NCBI GenBank assembly: GCA_018813975.1
Contig: JAHJAQ010000091.1
Location: 1 to 6,111, forward strand
Reading direction: 5' to 3'
DNA from: Microcaldota archaeon
GTDB lineage: Archaea > Iainarchaeota > Iainarchaeia > Iainarchaeales > JAGVWC01
Length of the DNA stretch: 6,111 nucleotides
Numbering within the stretch: the first letter of the stretch is position 1; each line of letters opens with the position of its first letter. The notes below the pieces were generated by a model. The model saw only the letters and a list, made by a program, of their open reading frames with translations, searched no databases and was not told where the DNA came from. The position numbers were made by a program, and so were the translations under genes. Shown in pieces: positions 1 to 5,570 of the stretch.

Positions 1-389
1 ACTTTTAGGGGATATCGTCCCTCTTGTTTTAAATCGTTTTCAGTGGGGCCAGAAAACTCAAAGGTGGTTTTAGCGGTTTCACTAATATCGCTTAAACCGC
101 CACTGGTTTGTAATTGAAATACCAGGGCCGAATGACTGCTCGTGGATTCTATTTTAATGTCACCAATATTTTGGGGAATATCCACGCTAATAAACAACGC
201 CGTTCCGGGGCCCAAGGCATACACTTGGTTTATGGTGTTTACAATAGAACTAACTGCGGTTCGAGCCGTGCTGGAGGCTACGCTATCCGTGTAAATAAAC
301 AAGCCATACGCAAAAATAATGCCCGTAATTAAGAGCAAAAAACTCGTGGTAATTAGATATTCTACTGCGGTTTGGCCTTTTTGGTTCAT
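1..389 (-). CDS. Class III signal peptide (pilin-like) protein, 3' end outside window
   Basis: Reading the minus strand from the ATG at 389 gives an uninterrupted frame of 129 residues to the left edge, so the gene is truncated by the window. The N-terminus is MNQKGQTAVEYLITTSFLLL. This matches the archaeal class III signal peptide, a short basic leader ending in Lys-Gly, then Gln at +1 and Glu at +5 followed by about 20 hydrophobic residues (roughly 11-32). In this family a prepilin peptidase (EppA/PibD type) cleaves between Gly5 and Gln6, and the helix stays as the membrane or filament core. The usual Ser at +3 is Ala. The rest is Ser/Thr-rich and beta-like, typical of pilin heads or small surface proteins. 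It is probably membrane-anchored or a pilus subunit, facing outward. A good TATA box lies about 55 bases upstream. The signal type is clear; the exact function is not. Confidence 0.85.
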   Translation of the reverse strand, partial: MNQKGQTAVEYLITTSFLLLITGIIFAYGLFIYTDSVASSTARTAVSSIVNTINQVYALGPGTALFISVDIPQNIGDIKIESTSSHSALVFQLQTSGGLSDISETAKTTFEFSGPTENDLKQEGRYPLK

Positions 390-439
390 AATTACTCTCT
401 ATGCTACTATTTTGTCTTTTTTTATAATAACTCTTTTGG

Positions 440-449
440 TTATATAAAA
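440..449 (-). promoter_or_regulatory. TATA box for the class III signal-peptide gene
   Basis: On the minus strand the bases read TTTTATATAA, close to the archaeal box A consensus. A start about 26 bases downstream would be near 418, leaving a leader of about 28 bases before the ATG at 389. No strong Shine-Dalgarno is visible; GAGAG lies just before the start codon. No experimental support is available. Confidence 0.55.
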
Positions 450-450
450 G
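441..450 (+). promoter_or_regulatory. Candidate TATA box for the transglutaminase-fold gene
   Basis: The same element reads TATATAAAAG on the plus strand, so it could serve both divergent genes. It would place a start near 471 and a leader of about 77 bases before the ATG at 549. A second T-rich element at about 462-474 is an alternative. The orientation preference cannot be decided from sequence. Confidence 0.3.
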
Positions 451-532
451 AGGCTTTTTAGGGTTTTTTATTTTCAAAAAAAGCGTTTTTCTGCTCTTTT
501 GGGGAATTGGGTGTGTTTTTTAAGCACTTTTT

Positions 533-539
533 GAAGGGA
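533..539 (+). promoter_or_regulatory. Ribosome binding site deciding the ATG at 549
   Basis: GAAGGGA lies nine bases before the ATG at 549. The longer frame starting with TTG at 507 has no such site. This favours ATG 549 as the start of the downstream gene. Confidence 0.45.
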
Positions 540-548
540 TTTTGTACC

Positions 549-1154
549 ATGGATGGCATTGCTCCAGCGGATTCTAAGGCCGTGTTATTGTATAAACTAT
601 ATAAATTATTATTACAAAAGTACGCGGACCTGATTAATGAAAAAGAAAAACGTACGATTGGCGAGGTAAAATCTTTGATTGATGGTAGTGATTTGACCAT
701 TCAATCCTTGGTGGCTGGCTTTAAACCAGAGGAGTATTCTTTTGATCAGCATTTTTTGATAGTCGCTGAAAAAGCATTTTCTTTTATAACCAAAGAAATT
801 GCTTTTGTAAAAACAGATATTCGCTTGAGCTTTTGGTTAACCCCAAAAGAGATTATGGAAATCAAAGTAGCCGATGATGAAGACCAAGCGGTTTTCTTTT
901 GTTCTTTATTAGTGGCGTTGGGAGATGAAAAAGCAGAGGTCGTTATTGCAGAGTTAGAAGACCTTTCCACGCATGCTTTTGTGATTACAGAATATCAATC
1001 CCAGTTTTTTTTGTGGGATCCCAGTCAACAACACGACTTCAATGCGTTTTCTGGTTTCAAAGAAAACATTCTAGCCAAATATGATTTTAAGGGCGCTAAA
1101 ATAAAACGCTTTTTGTACAAGTTTAATAATACTGATTACGAACAATTTTTGTGA
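549..1154 (+). CDS. Transglutaminase-fold protein with nucleophile Cys replaced by Asp (probable pseudoenzyme)
   Basis: The 201-aa soluble protein has no signal peptide or membrane segment. Residues about 96-160 follow the transglutaminase-like core. A helix start at LTPKEIMEI leads to ADDEDQAVFFCSLLVALGD, the usual place of a G-D-C-x-D-x-A nucleophile motif before the SLLxAxG helix. STHAFV (His142) and LWDPSQ (Asp157) follow. Spacing of 32 and 15 residues between positions 110, 142 and 157 suits the Cys-His-Asp triad. However, residue 110 is Asp (codon at 876-878) and the only nearby Cys is 118, inside the helix, so classical catalysis looks lost. The first 95 residues are mostly helical and unrecognised. 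I infer a binding or scaffolding role, or a different chemistry. It is divergent from the signal-peptide gene and converges on the winged-helix gene. The family call rests on motif pattern only. A TTG at 507 would add 14 residues but is less likely. Confidence 0.6.
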   Translation: MDGIAPADSKAVLLYKLYKLLLQKYADLINEKEKRTIGEVKSLIDGSDLTIQSLVAGFKPEEYSFDQHFLIVAEKAFSFITKEIAFVKTDIRLSFWLTPKEIMEIKVADDEDQAVFFCSLLVALGDEKAEVVIAELEDLSTHAFVITEYQSQFFLWDPSQQHDFNAFSGFKENILAKYDFKGAKIKRFLYKFNNTDYEQFL

Positions 1155-1156
1155 GC

Positions 1157-1172
1157 TTTTTTTACTCTTTTT
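1157..1172 (+). terminator. T-rich termination signal after the transglutaminase-fold gene
   Basis: A run of seven T, a short break, then five T follow directly after the TGA at 1152-1154. Archaeal RNA polymerase terminates at such T tracts without needing a hairpin. The tract overlaps the 3' end of the convergent gene, so assignment is tentative. Confidence 0.35.
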
Positions 1173-1461
1173 GCATGGAAGCGGGAACTGAAATCGAACA
1201 AGGATCTGATAACAAGTCACTCATGTCGTGCTTGGCACGCAATTTTTTGGCTAATAGCATGCTCGAATCGCTTAGTTTGTAACAAGTAGGATAACCTTTT
1301 TTGCGTTCAATCCTTTTTTTGAGCACGAGCTTTTTGAGTGCTAGTAGTAACTCTGCATAATTTGCGCTCAGGTTTTTTTGAAGTTGTTCTGCGGTTTTGC
1401 TGCCCGAAACCAACCGAACAAGAATCTGAATTTCCAAAACGCTTAAACCAGTTTTTCTCAT
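1162..1461 (-). CDS. Small winged-helix DNA-binding protein (MarR/TrmB-like)
   Basis: The 99-aa protein is built almost entirely of a winged helix-turn-helix. Helix 1 is LSVLEIQILVRLVSGS (6-21). Helix 2 is KTAEQLQKNL (22-31). The recognition helix is ANYAELLLALKKLVLKKR (33-50), and the wing covers ERKKGYPTCYKLSDSS (52-67). A short tail of about 30 residues, lacking any effector domain, ends the protein. The Lys/Arg-rich recognition helix and wing suit DNA binding, so a transcription regulator of the TrmB/MarR/ArsR type is likely; the target is unknown. The ATG at 1461-1459 overlaps the TGA of the upstream gene (ATGA), and AAGGA lies just before it, so the two genes are translationally coupled. 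Cys60 and Cys88 are the only cysteines, too few for an obvious metal site. Confidence 0.7.
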   Translation of the reverse strand: MRKTGLSVLEIQILVRLVSGSKTAEQLQKNLSANYAELLLALKKLVLKKRIERKKGYPTCYKLSDSSMLLAKKLRAKHDMSDLLSDPCSISVPASMQKE

Positions 1462-1865
1462 GAAATCCTTCTTTTAAACCAGTTAACACGAACGTTTACA
1501 GCGCGGGCAGTATCTTCTTGGCTTTCCAAAAAATCTAGTTTATTGGCAAGTGTTTTGTCTCCAATCACGTTTCGCACCCAATCACTAAAATTATTTTTTT
1601 CTTTGTTAGTGTGTTTTTCAAAGGTTTCCTCATCTAAGGCGGGCAGTACCTCTGCCAAATCACACAAACTCTTTAAGGTGATTCCATTTTCTAAGCGCAA
1701 GTACAAATCTTGGTGGGGCACTTCTTTTAACAATACTAAAGCACATTCGCTTCCATAACTGCGTTTTAAATCACGATGGGTATGGTCCTGGAATAAAATT
1801 CTTAGTCCTTTAACCAATCGCTGCCATAACGCGTGCATTTCATCAATGGGTTCTTGTTCTACCAT
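1458..1865 (-). CDS. Hypothetical 135-aa protein, first gene of the winged-helix operon
   Basis: I do not recognise a named family with confidence. The first 35 residues are acidic/amphipathic helix (MVEQEPIDEMHALWQRLVKG onward). From about residue 53 the pattern is DLYLRLENGITLKSLCDLAE, then LDEETFEKH and NNFSDWVRNVIGDKTLANKL (91-110). The F-x-x-W-V-x-x-V-x-G-D-x-x-L-A sequence after a His-x-N-type stretch recalls small archaeal proteins with a DUF5752-like ending, but that link is weak. The C-terminus is basic (NWFKRRIS). No membrane segment or signal peptide is present, so it is cytosolic. ATG 1865 is preferred over the TTG at 1874. The TATA-like element about 30 bases upstream implies a very short leader. 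Its ATGA overlap with the winged-helix gene suggests the two act together, perhaps as a sensor or partner for the regulator; that is inference. Confidence 0.65.
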   Translation of the reverse strand: MVEQEPIDEMHALWQRLVKGLRILFQDHTHRDLKRSYGSECALVLLKEVPHQDLYLRLENGITLKSLCDLAEVLPALDEETFEKHTNKEKNNFSDWVRNVIGDKTLANKLDFLESQEDTARAVNVRVNWFKRRIS

Positions 1866-1893
1866 AAAAATCAATAATACAAAAAAGGAGTTC

Positions 1894-1902
1894 TTATTTT
1901 AA
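1894..1902. promoter_or_regulatory. Bidirectional TATA-like element between the 135-aa gene and the phosphomutase
   Basis: The element reads TTATTTTAA on plus and TTAAAATAA on minus. On minus it predicts a start near 1872, about seven bases before the ATG at 1865, so that mRNA would be almost leaderless. On plus it predicts a start near 1925 and a leader of about 40 bases before the ATG at 1966. The match is modest in both directions. Confidence 0.35.
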
Positions 1903-1965
1903 TGCTTAACCTTTTTTTTGAGGTTGCACCAGCAAGCTTTTAATGCGCTATTTTACAGGTACTGT

Positions 1966-3288
1966 ATGACTATAGTATCCCCTCAAATCTTTAAACCCTA
2001 TGATATCCGTGCAATTTATCCCACAGACTTAGATGAAAAAGGGGCGGAACAGATTGGAAGGGCTATTGCGGTTTTTGCCAAAACCCAAAACGTGATTGTT
2101 GGAAGGGATGTAAGACTTTCCTCGTCTTCTATTGCAAAAGCCCTCATAAAAGGTATTACAGAACAAGGCGCTACTGTAACCGATATTGGATTGTGTTCCA
2201 CGCCCCAATTATACTTTGCCAGTGCCACACTTCCCAATGAAATCGCGGTTATGGTAACGGCTTCTCACAATCCTATAGAATACAATGGGTTCAAGATTTG
2301 CAAAAAAGGGGCCATTGCCTTGAGTGGAGTTAGGGGTCTTAATCAAATTCGAGATTTAGCAGTTCAAGGAATCTTCTCCCAATCCGCTAAAAAAGGGACG
2401 GTTACACAACATGATCTTTCACAAGAATACCAACAATTTTTTTTGCGAGAAAATCCTTCTTTTCCAATTAGAACAGTAGTGGATGTGGCCAATTCTGTTG
2501 GATTGTTTGAAGCAAAAGTATTGGAAAAAGTGTGTTCTGTTATCCCCCTTTTTTTTGAATTAGACGGTAATTTTCCCGATCATATTGGAAACCCAATGAA
2601 ATATGAAACCCTAAAACCACTGCAAGAAAAAGTTGTTCTGGAAAAAGCCGATTTGGGTATTTCATTTGACGCTGATGCCGACCGAGTTTCTTTTATTGAC
2701 GAAAATGGCAAGCTGATTCCCAATGATATTGTAACCGCTTTATTGGCCCGCTTTTTTCCAAACGAAACTGTACTGTTTGATATTCGATCTACCAAACAAA
2801 TCGAAACCGAAATCAAAAAAGTAGCGGGAAAACCAAAAAGATGCAGGGCGGGACATGTGTTTATCAAAGAACAAATGCACGAGTTAAACGCAGCGTTTGC
2901 TGGAGAACTATCTGGGCACTATTATTATCGGGACGTTTTTTTTGCAGAATCGCCCCTAAAAACAATTTTTTTGTTGTTTTCCTTGCTAAAAAAAGAACAA
3001 AAAACCTTGTCCGAACTGGTCAAACCATTACAGTGTCTTTTTCAATCTGGAGAAATCAATTCAAAAGTAAGCAATCAACAAGAAACCATGCAAAAAATAA
3101 AAGGACATTTTGCATCCCAAGGCGCTAAACTCAGTTTTTTAGATGGCATTACCATAGAATTCTCTGATTGGTGGTTTAATCTGCGTCCTTCTAACAACGA
3201 GCCGCTCTTACGCCTCAATTTAGAAGCCGATTCCAAAGAAACCATGGAACAAAAAACCAAAGAAGTATTATCCCTTATTCGCTCCTAA
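1966..3288 (+). CDS. manB: Phosphomannomutase/phosphoglucomutase (alpha-D-phosphohexomutase family)
   Basis: This 440-aa enzyme interconverts hexose 6-phosphates and 1-phosphates, supplying mannose-1-P or glucose-1-P for nucleotide sugars, glycans and glycolipids in the cytosol. All four active-site loops are present. KPYDIRAIYP is at the N-terminus. VMVTASHNPIEYNGFK carries the phosphoserine (Ser100). DADADR (235-240) is the Mg-binding loop. GELSGHYYYRD (from 313) is the sugar-specificity loop, and RPSNNEP (407-413) is the phosphate-binding loop. GELSGH favours PMM/PGM over phosphoglucosamine mutase GlmM, but substrate cannot be fixed from sequence. Length is typical. The start is ATG 1966, preceded by AGGT; a TTG at 1918 would add 16 residues unlike the family. 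The gene carries three eight-T runs (2437-2444, 2549-2556, 2936-2943), each read through in frame. It is followed on the same strand by coaE after 69 bases. Confidence 0.92.
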   Translation: MTIVSPQIFKPYDIRAIYPTDLDEKGAEQIGRAIAVFAKTQNVIVGRDVRLSSSSIAKALIKGITEQGATVTDIGLCSTPQLYFASATLPNEIAVMVTASHNPIEYNGFKICKKGAIALSGVRGLNQIRDLAVQGIFSQSAKKGTVTQHDLSQEYQQFFLRENPSFPIRTVVDVANSVGLFEAKVLEKVCSVIPLFFELDGNFPDHIGNPMKYETLKPLQEKVVLEKADLGISFDADADRVSFIDENGKLIPNDIVTALLARFFPNETVLFDIRSTKQIETEIKKVAGKPKRCRAGHVFIKEQMHELNAAFAGELSGHYYYRDVFFAESPLKTIFLLFSLLKKEQKTLSELVKPLQCLFQSGEINSKVSNQQETMQKIKGHFASQGAKLSFLDGITIEFSDWWFNLRPSNNEPLLRLNLEADSKETMEQKTKEVLSLIRS

Positions 3289-3296
3289 CCCAAACC

Positions 3297-3305
3297 TTAA
3301 AATAT
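3297..3305 (+). promoter_or_regulatory. TATA-like element before coaE
   Basis: TTAAAATAT lies just after the phosphomutase stop and predicts a start near 3328, about 30 bases before the coaE ATG. It suggests that coaE and the NFACT gene can be transcribed separately from the phosphomutase. Confidence 0.4.
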
Positions 3306-3310
3306 CAAGT

Positions 3311-3339
3311 TTACTAGTTCTAAATAGATTTTCTAGTAA
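3311..3339. repeat. Inverted repeat TTACTAG / CTAGTAA in the coaE leader
   Basis: Perfect seven-base arms at 3311-3317 and 3333-3339 are separated by 15 bases. The repeat spans the predicted transcription start of coaE. It could be an operator for a dimeric regulator or an RNA hairpin upstream of the ribosome binding site; it could also be chance in AT-rich DNA. Confidence 0.4.
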
Positions 3340-3347
3340 TCCTGTTT

Positions 3348-3352
3348 GGTGA
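3348..3352 (+). promoter_or_regulatory. GGTGA ribosome binding site deciding the coaE start
   Basis: GGTGA sits five bases before the ATG at 3358. This is the preferred archaeal Shine-Dalgarno form and spacing. It rules in ATG 3358 over the in-frame TTG 3346 and GTG 3349, the latter lying inside the site. Confidence 0.75.
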
Positions 3353-3357
3353 AGAAA

Positions 3358-3957
3358 ATGACAGTAATTGCAGTAACGGGCGGGTTTGGAACCGGCAAAA
3401 CAACTGTTGCCTGTATGTTCCAAGTACTGGGTGCAGAAGTTATTGATATTGATGCGTTGGTTCGAGAACTAGAACAACTCGATCAATCCGCGTGGAAAAA
3501 AATTGTAAAAGAATTTGGTTCAACAGTTCTAAAACCAGATAAAACCATTAATCGACCAGCACTAGCGTCAATTGTTTTTTCCAACCAAAAATTGCTTCAA
3601 AAACTCAATGCTATTGTACACCCCTTAGTATTAGCCAAAATGCGTGAACAAATTTCCTTTCTCCGTGAAAAAAAACCATTCTTGATTGTAGTGGATATTC
3701 CTTTGCTGTTTGAAGTGCAAGAACAAAAACAATTTGACAAAATTGTGGTTGTAAAAGCCAATGATACAATGGTTCAAGAAAGAATCGTAAAAGAACGCCA
3801 GTTAAGCGCAATAGAAATCAACCAGCGTATTCACGCCCAATTGCCATTAGAACAAAAAGAAAACCAAGCCGATTTTGTAATTGACAACAACAATGGCTTG
3901 GAAAAAACCCGCGAACAAGTAAAAAGTGTTTTTTATGTCCTTAAACCTAAAAAATAG
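3358..3957 (+). CDS. coaE: Dephospho-CoA kinase, bacterial CoaE type
   Basis: The 199-aa P-loop kinase transfers phosphate from ATP to the 3'-OH of dephospho-CoA, the last step of CoA synthesis, in the cytosol. Motifs appear in family order. The Walker A is GGFGTGKTT (8-16). GAEVIDIDALVRE (25-37) carries the substrate-side Asp residues. FG and INRPALASIVF (64-74) precede LNAIVHP (83-89). VVDIPLLFE (111-119) is the conserved strand and loop. QERIVKER (140-147) is the lid, and ADFVIDNNNG (171-180) closes the domain. The length is normal for CoaE. Many archaea instead use an unrelated GTP-dependent dephospho-CoA kinase (DUF359 family), so this form suggests ancient or lineage-level acquisition from bacteria. 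It has a strong GGTGA site, and the next gene starts 23 bases inside its 3' end. Confidence 0.9.
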   Translation: MTVIAVTGGFGTGKTTVACMFQVLGAEVIDIDALVRELEQLDQSAWKKIVKEFGSTVLKPDKTINRPALASIVFSNQKLLQKLNAIVHPLVLAKMREQISFLREKKPFLIVVDIPLLFEVQEQKQFDKIVVVKANDTMVQERIVKERQLSAIEINQRIHAQLPLEQKENQADFVIDNNNGLEKTREQVKSVFYVLKPKK

Positions 3958-5098
3958 TTTGGTAGTGCCCAATCTTTCCCTGCACTTTTTAGTGCAAGAA
4001 CTCACCCCTACTCTAACCCAAGCATTTGTTTCAAAAATTCAGGCTGTCGGAGAAAACGCTTTCAAACTAAAATTATCGACTAAAAATGGAAGCCAAGAAC
4101 TTGTACTATTACCTAATGCCCTTTTCCTAACCCACTATCGCGTCCCCACTAGTACGGAACACCAAAACATAGTATTGTTTTTACGCAAGCACATTCAAGG
4201 AAAAAAAATAAAGACTATTTCCCAACAAAACTGGGATCGTTTGGTGGTATTAGACTTTGGCGAAACCAAACTAATACTAGAATTGTTTGCCCATGGAAAT
4301 CTGATTTTAGTGGATCAAGACCAAAAAATAATGGTTTGCTTGCACAGAGAAAAATGGAAAGACCGTACCACGCAACGCGGTTTTTCCTATTCTTTTCCCG
4401 CTTCTAAACCAATTCCCGCCGCCATTTCTTTTAAGCAATTTCAAGACCCCTTGAAAAAAAACCCTAAAAAAATTGTTTCCGCCTTAATGGAGTCCTTTAC
4501 CTTGTTTCCGGCGCTAGCAGAGGAAAGCGTTCTAAGCGCTAAGCTCTCAAAAGAAACTATCGCTAGCAAACTATCTGTTCCCCAGCTAAAACAGTTACAC
4601 CAAAAACTCAAAGCCTTTTTTGCCCAGAAAAACGCCAGTCCCCTTATTGCACAAACCAAAAAAGAAACGGTTTTGCTTCCATTTTCTTTTCCCAACTGGT
4701 TTAAAGCCCACTCCATTGTCCCTCAAACTGTTTCGAGTGTGAATCAAGCACTGGATTCTTTTTTTACGCCTTCCTTGGGTTCGAAAAGCCAAAAAGAAGT
4801 TACTCTAACTGAAAACAAGCAACTCCAAAAACTTGTTTTTTCATTAGAACAACAAAAAAAGGCGTTAGAACGATTTAAATGCCAAATAGAAGAAAACAAG
4901 CAACAGGCTAACTGGATTTTTGCACATTACCCCGCATTACGAGAAGTAAAAAGTGCTTTGGAAAAAGCCAGTCAAAAAAAGATTCCAAAAAAACAAGCCT
5001 TGCAAACCTTGCAAGCATCAAATGTTCCGGGATTTGAAATCGCCCAAAAAATCGTGGATTTAGATTTCAAGAAAAAACGCGTGGTCTTTGAGATATAA
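3935..5098 (+). CDS. NFACT-N domain protein (RqcH/Tae2 family) lacking the NFACT-R domain
   Basis: This 387-aa protein resembles the N-terminal half of NFACT proteins, which bind stalled large ribosomal subunits and recruit tRNA in ribosome-associated quality control. Residues 1-160 match NFACT-N: VQELTPTLTQAFVSKIQAVG, FLRKHIQGKKIKTISQQ, then DRLVVLDFG with the Asp101-Arg102 pair needed for tRNA recruitment in characterised relatives, and ELFAHGNLILVD. A helical middle part and NQALDSFFTP (270-279) follow, then a coiled coil at about 292-345. The chain ends at KKKRVVFEI, where full-length members (usually well over 550 aa) enter NFACT-R (DUF814). There is no NFACT-R downstream, because a convergent gene begins six bases after the stop. 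The ATG at 3935 lies within coaE, implying coupled translation; GTG 3926 is a less likely start. It may be a natural split protein with NFACT-R encoded elsewhere, or a truncated remnant. The intact frame favours function. Confidence 0.82.
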   Translation: MSLNLKNSLVVPNLSLHFLVQELTPTLTQAFVSKIQAVGENAFKLKLSTKNGSQELVLLPNALFLTHYRVPTSTEHQNIVLFLRKHIQGKKIKTISQQNWDRLVVLDFGETKLILELFAHGNLILVDQDQKIMVCLHREKWKDRTTQRGFSYSFPASKPIPAAISFKQFQDPLKKNPKKIVSALMESFTLFPALAEESVLSAKLSKETIASKLSVPQLKQLHQKLKAFFAQKNASPLIAQTKKETVLLPFSFPNWFKAHSIVPQTVSSVNQALDSFFTPSLGSKSQKEVTLTENKQLQKLVFSLEQQKKALERFKCQIEENKQQANWIFAHYPALREVKSALEKASQKKIPKKQALQTLQASNVPGFEIAQKIVDLDFKKKRVVFEI

Positions 5099-5104
5099 AC
5101 GCTT

Positions 5105-5380
5105 TTACTTGATGGTACTCGGGGCCGTGGCTAGTTCGCGTTCATCCACAATGAAAACATCACTGACAGCGGTTACCGCAGAGTAAGGGATCTCTAAAAT
5201 TCTTTCTTTTGGATTGATTTTTCGAATTACCTTACTATCTCGGTCCACCTCTACCAATAGAACTTCGATTTCACCAGAAACCTCGTTAACCAGTAAATCC
5301 GTGAGTTTTCCAACCTCGTCACCGCGATTGGTTATTACTCGTTTAGTGGCTAGTTGCCGTGCAATTGTATACTTGTACAT
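5105..5380 (-). CDS. PRC-barrel domain protein
   Basis: The 91-aa protein is a single PRC-barrel. It shows IARQLATKRVITNRGDEVGK (6-25), LTDLLVNEVSGEIEVLLVEV (26-45), a charged turn, ERILEIPYSAVTAVSDVFIVDE (59-80) and a short tail. This beta-barrel is found in ribosome maturation factor RimM, photosynthetic reaction centre H subunits and many stand-alone archaeal proteins. Some haloarchaeal members (CdpB) work in cell division with SepF, but the stand-alone proteins mostly lack a known role. No membrane segment is present, so it is probably cytosolic and binds protein partners. It converges on the NFACT gene with six bases between stop codons. GTGA lies seven bases before the ATG and a TATA-like element sits further upstream, so it is likely a single-gene unit. 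Confidence 0.88.
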   Translation of the reverse strand: MYKYTIARQLATKRVITNRGDEVGKLTDLLVNEVSGEIEVLLVEVDRDSKVIRKINPKERILEIPYSAVTAVSDVFIVDERELATAPSTIK

Positions 5381-5387
5381 GAAAAAA

Positions 5388-5391
5388 TCAC
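5388..5391 (-). promoter_or_regulatory. GTGA ribosome binding site of the PRC-barrel gene
   Basis: GTGA is followed by seven bases and the ATG at 5380 on the minus strand, matching the archaeal Shine-Dalgarno type seen before coaE. Confidence 0.5.
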
Positions 5392-5410
5392 TCTATTCTA
5401 TAAAGTAAAT

Positions 5411-5491
5411 TTAGTATTTAAAACTATTCTTCAAAGACGCTACATAATCGCTAGCGTTAGCCACTCCAAAAAATCCCTCTTTTTCGCCCAA
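5411..5491 (-). CDS. Possible 26-aa microprotein (TTG start), unproven
   Basis: From TTG at 5491 the frame reads LGEKEGFFGVANASDYVASL and six further residues to a TAA at 5413-5411. GTGA lies four bases before the TTG, in a context (GTGATTTTTT) nearly identical to that before the PRC-barrel ATG. The composition looks protein-like, and the same frame stays open back to 5563 without an ATG or GTG, giving 50 codons in all. It could be a microprotein, the end of a decayed gene, or chance. No family is recognised. Confidence 0.2.
   Translation of the reverse strand: MGEKEGFFGVANASDYVASLKNSFKY
5415..5423 (-). promoter_or_regulatory. TATA box of the PRC-barrel gene
   Basis: The minus strand reads TTTTAAATA, predicting a start near 5393 and a leader of about 12 bases. 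That start would leave the GTGA site just inside the transcript. Confidence 0.45.
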
Positions 5492-5541
5492 AAAATCACT
5501 TCTATATAATTGCGAGGATTTCTCCTGGTCTTTTTGAGCAT
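5440..5541 (-). CDS. Possible 33-aa ORF, unproven
   Basis: An ATG at 5541 opens 33 codons on the minus strand, beginning MLKKTRRNPRNYIEVIFWAK and ending LTLAIM before a TAG. It has a basic start and a more hydrophobic end. No clear Shine-Dalgarno precedes it. It overlaps the 26-aa candidate in another frame, so at most one of the two is likely to be real, and both may be false. Confidence 0.15.
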   Translation of the reverse strand: MLKKTRRNPRNYIEVIFWAKKRDFLEWLTLAIM

Positions 5542-5570
5542 GAAAAAGAAATTTTAAAACGAATCACGTG

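Noticed and set aside
114..332. 72-codon plus-strand ORF at the left edge
   Set aside because: It is antisense to the class III signal-peptide gene, whose motif is clear on the other strand.
1918..1965. TTG start adding 16 residues to the phosphomutase
   Set aside because: The extension does not resemble the family, whose N-terminus normally begins a few residues before the K-x-Y-D-I-R motif.
2437..2972. Eight-T runs in the phosphomutase gene as phase-variation sites
   Set aside because: The runs encode Phe pairs in an intact frame, and similar homopolymers occur across this AT-rich window, so nothing sets them apart.
3346..3357. Upstream in-frame TTG and GTG as starts for the dephospho-CoA kinase
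   Set aside because: They would place the GGTGA ribosome binding site inside the coding sequence and add residues before the normal MTVIAVTGG start of the family.
5449..5456. Palindrome CGCTAGCG as an operator or hairpin
   Set aside because: It is short, isolated, away from the predicted start of the PRC-barrel gene, and has no second copy nearby.
5501..5510. Plus-strand TATA-like element as the promoter of a small RNA or plus-strand gene
   Set aside because: Only ORFs shorter than 20 codons follow on the plus strand, and no stable RNA structure was apparent downstream.
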